Source of the DNA: Haloimpatiens lingqiaonensis
GTDB taxonomy: Bacteria > Bacillota > Clostridia > Clostridiales > Clostridiaceae
Assembly (NCBI RefSeq): GCF_044502415.1
Contig: NZ_CP172402.1
Length of the DNA stretch: 64,000 nt
Direction: 5' to 3' (one strand)
Under the pieces are notes generated by a model, which had not been told where the DNA came from, ran no database searches, and saw only the letters and a program-made list of their open reading frames with translations. The translations under genes were made by a program, and so were the position numbers. Below are positions 35,111 to 48,876 of the stretch, piece by piece (positions within the stretch are counted from its first letter, which is position 1; every line of letters starts with the position of its first letter).

Positions 35111-36367
35111 TTACTTTAAGTATTTATTATTCTCAGCCATATATTTTTCTATTTCTTCTATTTCTCTTATCATGTTTTTAGTTAATACTTCACATCCATC
35201 TTCAGTAACTAATAAATCGTCCTCAATTCTTATGCCTATACCTTCTTCTGGTATATATAATCCAGGTTCATTTGTAAGAACCATACCTGGTTTTAATTCA
35301 CTATGAGAGCCTACATCGTGAGTATCCATGCCTAATTGATGTCCTATGCTATGAAAATAGTATTTGGATAATTCAGAAGCATCCTTAATAAGTCCTAACT
35401 CTACACATCCCTCTGCCAATAATTCCTTTGCTCTTATGTTTAATTGCTCAAAAGTTATTCCTGGCTTAGTCATAGCTGTTATTTCTTTATTAGTTTTTAA
35501 AACCACATTATAAATTTCCTTTTGTCTCTCTGTGAATTTACCATTTAAAGGTATAGCACGACTTATATCTCCATTATAATATTTATATTGAGCTCCTAAG
35601 TCAAACTGCATAAGTTCTCCATCTTTAGTTTGACAATTATTATCTGAATAATGAAGAATAGCAGCATTTTTTCCTGAAGCGGCTATAGTTTTAAAGGCTT
35701 TGTCTTTAACTCCATGACTAGTTAAAACAAAATCAAAATATGCTTCTATTTCATATTCCATCATACCAGGCTTCATATTTTCCATTAATTTATATATGCC
35801 TTCTTCTGTTATCTTTATGGCTTCTCTTATATTTTCTATTTCCTCTTCTGATTTAATAGTTCTCATTTCACATATATCATGGTAAATATTTTTTATATTT
35901 ATAAAAGGATATTTTTCTTTTGCAACCTTAGCAAATTCTTGTGATTTAGTCATTGGGATGTCCCATTCAGCTCTTTCTAAATCTAAATATAAGTTATCAT
36001 ATTTAAATCTAGAGAATAAAAGTCCAAATGCACCCTGAAAATCTTCTATATATCTTACATCCTCTATGCCTGATACTTCTTTTGCTTCTTCTTCAGACAT
36101 TTTTTCCCCTAACCATCTTGCCATTTGAGGATCATTTTTTTCTATAAATAGAGTTTGAAATACCTTTCCTGCTCTTTTATGCATCATAAGCATCATGTTT
36201 TCTCTATCTATTCCTGTTAAATAGTAAAAGTTCCTGTTTGGTGTAAAGCTATAAGTTTCATCCGCTGACTTGTAAGGGGCTCTACCTGCAAATAATAATA
36301 CTATAGAACCATCCTCAATATTTTTCATAATCTCTTCTCTTTTACTTATAAAAAATTCTTTTTTCAT
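35111..36367 (-). CDS. pepP: Xaa-Pro aminopeptidase (M24B)
   Basis: Removes N-terminal residues before proline. It is 418 aa, with an N-terminal AMP_N domain (FAGRAPYKSADETYSFTPNR) and a C-terminal pita-bread metallopeptidase. Metal ligands are in MQFDLGAQYKYYNGDISRA (two Asp), HSIGHQLGMDTHDVG (His), TNEPGLYIPEEG (Glu) and GIRIEDDLLV (Glu). GGGGGAG precedes the ATG. It fits a peptide-using organism with Opp transporters nearby. Confidence 0.94.
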   Translation of the reverse strand: MKKEFFISKREEIMKNIEDGSIVLLFAGRAPYKSADETYSFTPNRNFYYLTGIDRENMMLMMHKRAGKVFQTLFIEKNDPQMARWLGEKMSEEEAKEVSGIEDVRYIEDFQGAFGLLFSRFKYDNLYLDLERAEWDIPMTKSQEFAKVAKEKYPFINIKNIYHDICEMRTIKSEEEIENIREAIKITEEGIYKLMENMKPGMMEYEIEAYFDFVLTSHGVKDKAFKTIAASGKNAAILHYSDNNCQTKDGELMQFDLGAQYKYYNGDISRAIPLNGKFTERQKEIYNVVLKTNKEITAMTKPGITFEQLNIRAKELLAEGCVELGLIKDASELSKYYFHSIGHQLGMDTHDVGSHSELKPGMVLTNEPGLYIPEEGIGIRIEDDLLVTEDGCEVLTKNMIREIEEIEKYMAENNKYLK

Positions 36368-36539
36368 TTATACTCCCCCCAAAATAAACTGAAATTTTAA
36401 AAAGTTCATAGTACAAATATATCATTATAAACTATTAGTTTCAATACCTTGAACTTTGCACTTATTTCATATTACACCTATTTACTTATGTATAATGACT
36501 AATACTTTATATTTTTATCCTAAGCTTTTATTTGCTAAT

Positions 36540-36971
36540 TTACTGAGTTAATTCTTCATCTCCCTTTAAAGCCTTTTCCAACTTTTCTCTTTGCAAATCG
36601 TAAAATACAATAGCCTCTCCCTTAGTCCCATAAAATCCTTGTAGCAAATTAGCATTAAAATCTATAGGTTTTATCTTAATGCCATCTGAACCATAAGCCC
36701 TATTTATTATCTCTGATGAATAATAGTTTTTTCTTTTAGTTTCTATGTGCCTTGATGTGGTACTCTTCATTTTTTTTCCACCTCCTTCATAAATCACATT
36801 AAAATTGTTATCTTTAAGCATTGTACAAATTATATCTGAATCTATATTATCTTTAGAATTTATACTTATAACTAGCTCATCCTTATTGCCTACAAACTGC
36901 ATATAATCATATATGTTTGAATAATCCCTTAATTGCATTTTGCCAATTATATTAAGAAAATATTGAGACAA
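36540..36971 (-). CDS. Hypothetical protein, about 143 aa
   Basis: Start placed at TTG 36971 (MSQYFLNIIGKMQLRD), as TAGGAG lies 10 bases upstream; a GTG at 36980 falls on that site. No membrane helix or signal peptide. The protein is mixed alpha/beta with a Lys/Arg-rich middle (GGGKKMKSTTSRHIETKRKN) and an acidic C terminus. No family recognised. It lies alone between pepP and the EF-G-like gene, with 170-210 bases of AT-rich DNA on each side. Confidence 0.6.
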   Translation of the reverse strand: MSQYFLNIIGKMQLRDYSNIYDYMQFVGNKDELVISINSKDNIDSDIICTMLKDNNFNVIYEGGGKKMKSTTSRHIETKRKNYYSSEIINRAYGSDGIKIKPIDFNANLLQGFYGTKGEAIVFYDLQREKLEKALKGDEELTQ

Positions 36972-37160
36972 AATAATCACACTCCTATTCTCTTATTATT
37001 TTATATATTTTCCTTTATATATATTTTCTTTTATATATTTTCTTCACCACTTTAATCACTAAAGCTTAAACTTATTTATAAATTGAATTTTGTTTAGCTT
37101 ACCATAGTCCTTTTATTTTTTGTAATTATATTTTCTTTATTCATTTTTATAAAAAATAAA

Positions 37161-37186
37161 AAAAGCCCCATATTTTTAGGGCTTTT
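37161..37186 (-). terminator. Terminator after the EF-G-like gene
   Basis: AAAAGCCC / GGGCTTTT stem followed by TTTATTTTTTAT on the minus strand, 7 bases after the stop. Confidence 0.85.
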
Positions 37187-37192
37187 GATAAT

Positions 37193-39313
37193 TTATATAT
37201 AATTATATATAATTATATATTTTTCTATTATTCTGCCTTTTTCCTCCGCCATAGCCGCTATTATTTTGCTGGCTTCTAAACTTGGAACCTCTTCATATCT
37301 CTCAAACTCCATTAAAAAGTTTCCCTTGCCACCTGTCATAGAACGTAAATCTGTAGAATAATCTAATAATTCTGCTTGAGGAATTTCCGCTACAATTTTT
37401 TGTTTATTTCCATTAGACTCCATTCCTAAAATTCTGCCTCTCTTCTTATTTACATCAGCCATAATATCTCCCATAAATTCTTCTGGAATAGTTATTTCCA
37501 CATGCATTACTGGCTCTAAAAGCACCGACTGTGCTTCTTTCAATCCCTTTTTATAAGCTAAAGAAGCTGCTATTTTAAATGCCATTTCTGATGAATCCAC
37601 TGTATGATATGATCCATCATGCAATGTGGCTTTTAATCTTATAACAGGATATCCAGCTAAAACCCCATGTTGTATACATTCCCTTAATCCTTTTTCAACA
37701 GCTGGAATGTATTGCCTTGGCACAACCCCGCCTACTACCTGATCAACAAACTGTAATTCATCTTCTCCATCATTTCTAGGTTCAAATTTAATCTTTACAT
37801 CACCATATTGTCCATGACCACCTGACTGTTTCTTATGTTTTCCCTGTACATCCGCTATATTTCTTATAGTTTCCCTATATGGTATCTTAGGGTTTCTTAA
37901 TTCTATTCCAACGCCAAACTTATTTTTTAATTTACTTGTTATTATCTCTAAATGAGTAGAACCTAACCCTGAAATTATGGTCTCTGCATTCTCCGTATCT
38001 CTCGAAATCTTAAAAGTTGGGTCTTCTTCTAAAAGCTTATTCAGTCCAGAAGAAATCTTATCCTCATCGCCTTTTGATGTAGTAAATACTGCTTTAGAAA
38101 GCATTGGTTTTGGGAATTCTATGCCTCTATATTTTATTTTAAAATTTTCATCACATAAAGTATCCCCGGTACCTGTATATTGAAGCTTAGCTACAGCCCC
38201 AATATCCCCAGCTATAACCTCTTGTGTCTGTACTTGTTCTTTTCCTCTAATAAAGTACATACTTCCTATCTTTTCATGTTTATCCTTACTTGAATTATAC
38301 ACTGTACTATCTGGTTTAGCTTTACCAGTTATTACTCTAAATAAAGATAATTTCCCTACAAATGGATCTGCTATAGTCTTAAATACAAATGCTGAAAAGG
38401 GTAAATTCTCATTTACCTGTATTTCTTTTTCTGTATTATCCTTTAAGTCTATGGCCATATGAGGTCTTGTTTCTTCTGGGGATGGGAAACACTCAACTAT
38501 ATCCTCTAATAGAGTATTCATACCTATTCCAATATAAGCAGAACCACACATAACAGGCGTTATTTCTCCCTCTGCACAGCCCTTTATTAAACCATGATAT
38601 ATTTCATCATCACTTAAAGTTCCTTCATTAAAATATTTATCAAGTAATTTTTCGTCAGTTTCAGCAACAGCTTCTATAATCATATTTTTACATTCATCTA
38701 CTTTTTCTATTAGTTCTTCAGGTATCTCTGCCTTCTCCATAGCATGAGTTTTAGGATTAAATATTCTAGCAACTCTAGAAATAACATTTATTAATCCTTT
38801 AAAGTTTTCTTCTGTTCCTATAGGATATTGAACTGGAACTACAGAAATACCAAATTTTTCTTTTAAATCTCCTAAAACTTTCTCAAAACTGCTATTCTCT
38901 CTATCTAATTTATTTATAAAAAATGCTCTTGGTAAATTATTTTTGCTCATATAATCCCATGCTTTTTCTGTTCCTACTTGTATACCGGATACTCCTGAAA
39001 CAGCAATCATGGCTATATCTGCTGCTCTCAATCCTTCTAACATTTCTCCTTCAAAATCAAAATATCCAGGAACATCCACTATATTTATCTTTGTATTTTC
39101 CCATTGAAAAGGAGCTATAGCTGTAGAAATAGAAATTTTTCTTCTTTTCTCTTCACTATCATAATCGCATACTGTATTACCTTCTTCTATTCTTCCCAAT
39201 CTATCTGTTACATTAGAATAATATAATAGAGCTTCTGCCAATGAAGTTTTTCCTGCTCCACTATGTCCTACTACGGCAACATTTCTTAAATTTTTGGTTT
39301 GATAATTTTTCAT
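37193..39313 (-). CDS. EF-G-like translational GTPase paralogue
   Basis: 706 aa from ATG 39313 (MKNYQTKNLRNVAVVGH); GGGGG lies 9 bases upstream, and an ATG two codons earlier is too close. It has EF-G domains I-V: G1 GHSGAGKTSL, G3 DVPGYFDF, G4 NKLD, domain II DPFVGKLSLFRV and domain IV QSGGHGQYGDVKIKFEP. In EF-G the G3 motif is DTPGHVDF; here Tyr replaces the catalytic His, so GTP hydrolysis may be slow or differently triggered. Not in the str operon. The last eight residues (YIIIYNYI) are encoded by a 10-bp AT repeat. Confidence 0.88.
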   Translation of the reverse strand: MKNYQTKNLRNVAVVGHSGAGKTSLAEALLYYSNVTDRLGRIEEGNTVCDYDSEEKRRKISISTAIAPFQWENTKINIVDVPGYFDFEGEMLEGLRAADIAMIAVSGVSGIQVGTEKAWDYMSKNNLPRAFFINKLDRENSSFEKVLGDLKEKFGISVVPVQYPIGTEENFKGLINVISRVARIFNPKTHAMEKAEIPEELIEKVDECKNMIIEAVAETDEKLLDKYFNEGTLSDDEIYHGLIKGCAEGEITPVMCGSAYIGIGMNTLLEDIVECFPSPEETRPHMAIDLKDNTEKEIQVNENLPFSAFVFKTIADPFVGKLSLFRVITGKAKPDSTVYNSSKDKHEKIGSMYFIRGKEQVQTQEVIAGDIGAVAKLQYTGTGDTLCDENFKIKYRGIEFPKPMLSKAVFTTSKGDEDKISSGLNKLLEEDPTFKISRDTENAETIISGLGSTHLEIITSKLKNKFGVGIELRNPKIPYRETIRNIADVQGKHKKQSGGHGQYGDVKIKFEPRNDGEDELQFVDQVVGGVVPRQYIPAVEKGLRECIQHGVLAGYPVIRLKATLHDGSYHTVDSSEMAFKIAASLAYKKGLKEAQSVLLEPVMHVEITIPEEFMGDIMADVNKKRGRILGMESNGNKQKIVAEIPQAELLDYSTDLRSMTGGKGNFLMEFERYEEVPSLEASKIIAAMAEEKGRIIEKYIIIYNYI

Positions 39314-39319
39314 ATGCAT

Positions 39320-39745
39320 TTTCCCCCTTACATACTTACATATAATTAGCCTTACTTTATTATTCTCTTTTAAAAGAAATTTTCCTTTTAATTTAACGAA
39401 ATTTTCTAAATAATTGGAATATTAAATTATTGACAAGTTTATGGAATTTTATTATTGTTCCTTATTTGATATTGAATATTTATTATTCATATTTCAAGAT
39501 TATCTAATATAAATTCTAAAAATAATGTGGGAAAATTGATTTAGTAATAACTGAGTGGAATATTATTATAGTATATGTATTTATATATATTATATCTAGT
39601 ATATGTATTTATATATATTATATCTATTTTTTTCTTATTCATACATAATAAATATAATTAGACTTAATTTCATAACTTAACCTTGAAGAAGAATAAAATA
39701 ATACAGTAACTTCCATGTGTTGTTAGTAAATTTTTTAAATAAAAA
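39320..39745. other. AT-rich intergenic region between the rrn terminator and the EF-G-like gene
   Basis: No gene seen. It contains two tandem 28-bp copies of an AT-rich unit (39569-39596 and 39597-39624, starting TAGTATATGTATTTATATAT). Promoter signals for the EF-G-like gene are expected but not distinctive. Confidence 0.6.
39569..39624. repeat. 28-bp tandem duplication
   Basis: Two exact head-to-tail copies of a 28-bp AT-rich unit; simple replication slippage is the likely origin. Confidence 0.8.
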
Positions 39746-39803
39746 AACATATATTAAGAAAAATTTCAATATAGCTAACTTGAATTTTTTCTTAATATAT
39801 GTT
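39746..39803 (-). terminator. Terminator of rRNA operon A
   Basis: 18-bp stem AACATATATTAAGAAAAA with its complement (one mismatch), followed by T7 on the minus strand, just beyond the last tRNA-Asn. Confidence 0.88.
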
Positions 39804-39827
39804 GAATTATTTTGCAAAAAATAAAAA

Positions 39828-39902
39828 TGGCTCCGCGAAAAGGATTCGAACCTTCAGCCTATCGGTTAACAGCCGAGTGCTCCACCGTTGAGCTATCGCG
39901 GA
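39828..39902 (-). tRNA. tRNA-Asn (GTT), distal
   Basis: 75 nt with CCA; acceptor TCCGCGA / TCGCGGA, anticodon loop CTGTTAA, T-arm GGTTCGAATCC. Last gene of rRNA operon A. Confidence 0.97.
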
Positions 39903-39920
39903 ACATTTATTAAAATTGAA

Positions 39921-39995
<75 letters not shown>

Positions 39996-40003
39996 ATATT
40001 CAA

Positions 40004-40119
40004 CCTGGCGACGACCTACTCTCCCACAGGGCTTCCCCTGCAGTACCATCGGCGCTTTGAAGCTTAACCGTCCTGTTCGGAATGGGAAGGGGTGTTACCT
40101 TCAAGCCATAATCACCAGA
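40004..40119 (-). rRNA. rrf: 5S rRNA, operon A
   Basis: About 116 nt with the conserved 5S core (CCCATTCCGAACAGG, GGGAGAGTAGG). It follows 23S and precedes two tRNA-Asn genes. Ends are approximate. Confidence 0.96.
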
Positions 40120-40341
40120 TAAATTCAGTGGGCTAGTGGGCTAGCGTCTAGAGGGCTAGTATTTAGCTGCTGCGCAGCGTATCTAGTTACTAGAGTTTAA
40201 CGGACTAGCTTACTAAAGTTGTAGTATATAAATTTTATATACTAGATTTAAACTTTAAAAGAACTTTATTGTTCTTTCAAAATTGCACAGTGTGGAAGAA
40301 TCTTTTAATTGTCAATTGTCAATTGTCAACTGTTAATTATC
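40120..40341. repeat. 23S-5S spacer of operon A with CTAG-rich and AATTGTC repeats
   Basis: It contains several GGGCTAG/GACTAG words (40128-40215) and five tandem 7-mers of the AATTGTC type at 40307-40341. No gene. The same repeat kinds occur in the other rrn spacers with different copy numbers. Confidence 0.75.
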
Positions 40342-45088
<4,747 letters not shown>

Positions 45089-45833
45089 TAAAGTTCAATC
45101 TCAAACTCAAATTCACTGACTTTATGATTTATCATCATCATCTCTGTTTAATTTTCAAAGACCAATTCGTTTGCCGCTTCAAGCGACTTAACCATCTTAT
45201 CATTTTTTAAAAACTTTGTCAAGATTTTTTGTTTTTATCTTTTAACTAAGTTTTTAATTTTTTTGCCGCATCTCTTAGCGACATGTGTTATTTTATCATA
45301 AAGAATTTATATATCCTATAAATAAAATGCCATTATAATAAATTAACATCAACTTATTTAATATATCTCATTATTAATGCGTTTTTCTCATATAGATACA
45401 CCAGGATTAGTTATTTTGATATATACGCTACTTTGTTGAATATCATCTACTAGTAAACTCTTTCTTCCTTCGCTTACTAAAAATCTGGAGTTTTCTAGTT
45501 AAATTTCTATAAACCTAAAAATAAAATTATATTTATGGTATTATATAAATTAAGAATATTCTTAATTTATACTGTAATACACAGACTAGAATCACGCATG
45601 GACTTTTCGTAGAAAATTTACTTGATAAGTCTCATTTTTCAGTTATATCTATTATTTTGCGAACAAGTCCACTAAGTTAATATCATTTTATAAGGGGGTT
45701 TATGCGTAAATTTTATAGGTATTTCAGATAGAAGTACATTTAACTATTACATCTTATTTATTTTCCTAAATTATCTCTCAAATAATGAACAGAGTTTTTT
45801 TAACTTTCCATAAACTTTACGCAGACAATAAAT
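45089..45833. other. Leader and promoter region of rRNA operon A, then AT-rich gap
   Basis: It holds the 16S leader and the rrn promoter at 45194-45222. From about 45300 to 45833 there is no gene; a 22-bp palindrome (AAATTAAGAATATTCTTAAT and two more bases) starts at about 45547. Promoter signals for the plus-strand DUF2804 gene are not distinctive. Confidence 0.65.
45194..45222 (-). promoter_or_regulatory. Promoter of rRNA operon A
   Basis: TTGACA (45222-45217), 17-nt spacer, TAAGAT (45199-45194), about 100 bases before 16S. Confidence 0.88.
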
Positions 45834-46886
45834 ATGGGAATATCACAACAAAACAACTATTCATTTAAAGAAAAAGAATTAAATACTAATTATGATTATA
45901 ATTTATGTTCTAAAGATAGTTCTCTAGATACTAATTCCGTAGGCTGGAGCAGAAATCCAAAGCATAATTGCCATATAAAAGGCCACTGTTTTAGAAAGAA
46001 AAAATTCAACTACTGGAATATATGTAACCAAGACTATTTATTCAATATAACTGTCACTAATTTTGACTATGTAGGACTAATTTCTATTTATCTATTAGAC
46101 ATAAAAAACAAAACTCAGACTGAAGAAAGTTTTAAAATTCCGTTTGCTATAGGTTGTACTCTTCCAAATAAAGTATATGGTAATATAAATATTTCTAAAA
46201 AGAATTTCACCTTAAGTATATCTAATAATCAAGATAAAACAGAATTACAGGTCTACTGCTCAAACTTTAGTAATAACACTTTAAAAGGTAAATTTATAAT
46301 TGATAATAATCCAAAACATGAAACTTTAAATATAGTTATACCTTGGAGCACTCGAAAATTTCATTTTACATCAAAGCAAAATTGCCTTCCTGTTTCAGGT
46401 GAATTATGTATAGGTAAAAGTAAACCTATATTTTTTGAACTTAATAATTCTTTTGCATCTTTAGACTTTGGTAGGGGTATATGGCCCTATAATACCTTTT
46501 GGAATTGGTGTTCTTTTTCAGATAGGCATAAAGGACTGAATATAGGTATTAATTTAGGCAGTGGCTGGACAGATGACACCGGTTTAAATGAAAATGCTAT
46601 AACTATAAATGATAAAATTATAAAGATAAGTGACGATGTTGAATTTATATATAATAAAAATAACATGATGGACAAGTGGTATATACGAACTAAAAACTCA
46701 AATAAAATAGATTTATTATTTTCTCCTTTTATAGAAAAACATATGAAAACTAACTTTTTAGTGGTGAAATCAGATTTTTGCCAACTTTACGGATATTTTT
46801 CTGGGAAAATAGTAGATGAGGATAACAAAGATTTAAATATAAACAATCTTTTTGGTACAGTAGAAGAACATACTGCTAAGTGGTAG
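45834..46886 (+). CDS. DUF2804 family protein
   Basis: 350-aa soluble protein without signal peptide or membrane helix. DUF2804-like features are GWSRNPKHNCHIKGHCFRKK near the N terminus, the motif FGRGIWPYNTFWNW and INLGSGWTDDTGLNENA. The fold is beta-rich, resembling lipocalin-like or phospholipid-modifying proteins, but no enzyme function is established. The SD is weak. Plus strand, within the island between the two rRNA operons, so probably transferred or retained independently. Family assignment from memory of the motifs. Confidence 0.8.
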   Translation: MGISQQNNYSFKEKELNTNYDYNLCSKDSSLDTNSVGWSRNPKHNCHIKGHCFRKKKFNYWNICNQDYLFNITVTNFDYVGLISIYLLDIKNKTQTEESFKIPFAIGCTLPNKVYGNINISKKNFTLSISNNQDKTELQVYCSNFSNNTLKGKFIIDNNPKHETLNIVIPWSTRKFHFTSKQNCLPVSGELCIGKSKPIFFELNNSFASLDFGRGIWPYNTFWNWCSFSDRHKGLNIGINLGSGWTDDTGLNENAITINDKIIKISDDVEFIYNKNNMMDKWYIRTKNSNKIDLLFSPFIEKHMKTNFLVVKSDFCQLYGYFSGKIVDEDNKDLNINNLFGTVEEHTAKW

Positions 46887-46901
46887 AAAAATATTTTTAA
46901 A

Positions 46902-46997
46902 GAGCTGTTGTATTAAGTAATTTACATGCAATATATTGTTTTGCAATTTTAAAATTAGCACAATATATTATAGTATTTACTCTTAATACAGCAGCTC
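46902..46997 (+). terminator. Long hairpin after the DUF2804 gene
   Basis: Imperfect 96-base inverted repeat (GAGCTGTTGTATTAAG ... CTTAATACAGCAGCTC, with inner arms ACAATATATT) followed by CTTTATTC. It could be a terminator or a small palindromic element; no flanking duplication seen. Confidence 0.55.
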
Positions 46998-47089
46998 CTT
47001 TATTCAAACTCTTTATCTAATAACTCTTTCATTTAAAATTCTTATTAATTACCACTGAGACAAGCAGACGGTGTTTTCTTACTGTACTT

Positions 47090-47314
47090 CTATGAAACTT
47101 CCATTTTATTTATGTACAAGCACCCGCCCACAATTCCACCTATAAACATTACAACTACTATGATAACAGCACTTGACATAATTGAAATGTCATCGATAAA
47201 TTTATAAGTGTCCTTTACAAGCATAAGATTAGATATCACTGGAAGTGGAAAAGGTATATATGCCCTTATTGGTTTATATATTAAAAATACAAAACTAGCA
47301 ACAAGCTTCAACAA
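47090..47314 (-). pseudogene. ABC permease remnant (C-terminal piece)
   Basis: About 74 aa of a membrane permease C terminus (DDISIMSSAVIIVVVMFIGG, one clear helix, ending INKMEVS). No ribosome site; the frame begins inside the end of the truncated ATPase gene. It fits the 3' end of a lantibiotic/bacitracin-type exporter permease whose 5' part was deleted together with the ATPase 3' half. Confidence 0.7.
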
Positions 47315-47645
47315 TATATTCCTTATTAGGTATTCCCATCATCCTTCTGTGTATATCAAGATTCTCTCTTGCTGTTAAATTTGGATAAAATCCTGGTGTT
47401 TCAATTATAGCTCCTATTCTTCCAAATACATCTCTATCAGCATTTTTCTTACCGAAAATCTCACATTCGCCTTTTGTAGGATTAATAAGCCCCATTATCA
47501 TTCTCAATGTAGTTGTCTTTCCAGCTCCATTTCTTCCTAAAAATCCGTATATTTCTCCCTTTTTAATATTTATATTTACATTATCAACTACAGTTGTTCC
47601 ACTGTATCTTTTTGTAAGATTGTACGTTTTTAATACATGTTCCAT
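47295..47645 (-). pseudogene. Truncated ABC ATPase (BcrA/lantibiotic-protection type)
   Basis: 116 aa with Walker A GRNGAGKTTTLRMIMGLI and a Q-loop-like region (IGAIIETPGFYPNLTARENL), but no LSGG signature, Walker B or H-loop; normal length is about 230-310 aa. The frame stops after NKEYIVEACC and runs straight into a permease 3' end, so a deletion joined the two genes. GGGGGT precedes the ATG. It cannot be a working ATPase. Confidence 0.85.
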
Positions 47646-47666
47646 TAAAATTACCCCCTTTAATAA

Positions 47667-47710
47667 TTAAGGATTATCCCTTGTTATCAATAATAAAGGA
47701 TAATCCTTAA
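47667..47710. promoter_or_regulatory. 13-bp inverted repeat between the regulator and the ABC gene
   Basis: Arms TTAAGGATTATCC and GGATAATCCTTAA, 18 bases apart, about 20 bases upstream of the ABC ribosome site. No T-run, so it looks more like an operator than a terminator. Inferred. Confidence 0.5.
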
Positions 47711-47751
47711 ATCAAAACTACGTAATTATTACAAATTTATTAAATCAGAAT

Positions 47752-48450
47752 TTAATTTGCTTTAGGAAGTGTTATTATAAAGCTTGTCTTATCATAAGGA
47801 ATACTCTGAACTTCTATCGAGCCATTCATACCTTCAACTAATTTTTTTACAATAGTAAGCCCAAGTCCACTACCTTGCAACTTTCTATTTCTAGACTTTT
47901 CTTGTGTATATAATCGATTAAAAATCTGAGAAATTTGGCTTTTTTCAATACCTTTTCCTCTATCATATATGCTCATTGCAAGTTCCTTTCCTTCTTTGAG
48001 AACTATATAATTATTCAAGTTAAATTCTACATTCCCATATTTATACACCTTGTCCTTAATGTTAGCTTCTCTTTCATTATAATAAATAGATCTCCTTATA
48101 TTTGACTTAACCCTAGCAATAAGCTCTGGTACTGAGAAAGGCTTCACTATATAATCATCAGCTCCCATACCAAGGCCAATAATTTTATCACTATCTTCTC
48201 CCTTTGCAGAAAGTATTATAATAGGCACCTTGCTTTTTTGTCTAATTCTACCCATAGCCTCAATTCCATCCATCACAGGCATCATTATATCAAGGATTAC
48301 CATGTTATAATTGTATTTTACAAATTTTTCTACTCCTTCAAGCCCATGAAACGCTTGCTCTACTTCGTATCCTTCCTTACACAAAGCTTCTTTTATCATG
48401 TTATTTATGTTAATATCATCTTCCACAATAAGTATCTTTAAATTTTCCAT
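47752..48450 (-). pseudogene. Response regulator / histidine kinase chimera (internal deletion)
   Basis: 232 aa from ATG 48450 with GGGGG upstream. Residues 1-120 are a complete receiver domain (ILIVEDDININN, phospho-acceptor in MVILDIMMPVMDG, Lys in DDYIVKPFSVPEL). The first strands of an OmpR-type DNA-binding domain follow (VEFNLNNYIVLKEGKEL), then the sequence jumps in frame to the end of a histidine kinase ATPase: YDRGKGIEK (G1), IFNRLYTQEKSRNR (F) and GSGLGLTIVKKL (G2). The helix-turn-helix, sensor, HisKA and N boxes are absent. Probably a fusion left by deletion; a function is not excluded. Confidence 0.85.
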
Positions 48451-48654
48451 TGAATGTCCCCCATGTAGTTTAATATTACTATTCTCTAAAATTTTATCAT
48501 AGCACTTATATTTTATCACAATCGTTTATTTTTCCATGTAAAAATTTATATTTAAATAAGGTAAACTTTTTAAATGAATCCTTAGCTTAATTAAACTACG
48601 CTAATTTAGGGCATTATATTCTCATATGGAACTTCTGCTTACAAATCAATCATG

Positions 48655-48682
48655 GCAGGCCTACAAAAGCAGGCCTACAAAA
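48655..48682. repeat. 14-bp tandem repeat
   Basis: Two exact copies of GCAGGCCTACAAAA just before the rrn terminator. The rest of 48520-48690 shows nothing else. Confidence 0.75.
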
Positions 48683-48686
48683 AATA

Positions 48687-48716
48687 AAAAAGACAGTCAA
48701 ATATGACTGTCTTTTT
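48687..48716 (-). terminator. Terminator of rRNA operon B
   Basis: AAAAGACAGTCA / TGACTGTCTTTT stem followed by T-run on the minus strand; it begins at the CCA end of tRNA-Ala. Confidence 0.9.
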
Positions 48717-48791
48717 GGTGGAGAATAAGGGATTCGAACCCTTGACCCCCTGCGTGCAAGGCAGGTGCTCTCCCAGCTGAGCTAATCCCCC
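48716..48791 (-). tRNA. tRNA-Ala (TGC), operon B distal
   Basis: 76 nt with CCA; acceptor GGGGGAT / ATTCTCC, anticodon arm CCTGC-CTTGCAC-GCAGG. Same sequence as the spacer copy at 52336-52411. Confidence 0.97.
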
Positions 48792-48794
48792 ATA

Positions 48795-48871
48795 TGGTGG
48801 ACCTTCAGGGACTCGAACCCCGGACCAACCGGTTATGAGCCGGTTGCTCTAACCAACTGAGCTAAAGATCC
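48795..48871 (-). tRNA. tRNA with CAT anticodon (Met, or lysidine-modified Ile2)
   Basis: 77 nt with CCA; anticodon arm ACCGG-CTCATAA-CCGGT. The acceptor GGATCTT / AAGGTCC and D-arm resemble Ile2/elongator Met tRNAs, and the two cannot be told apart safely without TilS-identity analysis. It is not the initiator type. Confidence 0.85.
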
Positions 48872-48876
48872 ATTAA

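Noticed and set aside
40307..40341. Short tandem 7-mers considered as a CRISPR array
   Set aside because: Units are 7 bases with no unique spacers and no cas genes nearby.
48795..48871. CAT tRNA as initiator tRNA-fMet
   Set aside because: It lacks the three G-C pairs of the initiator anticodon stem and has a paired 1-72 end.
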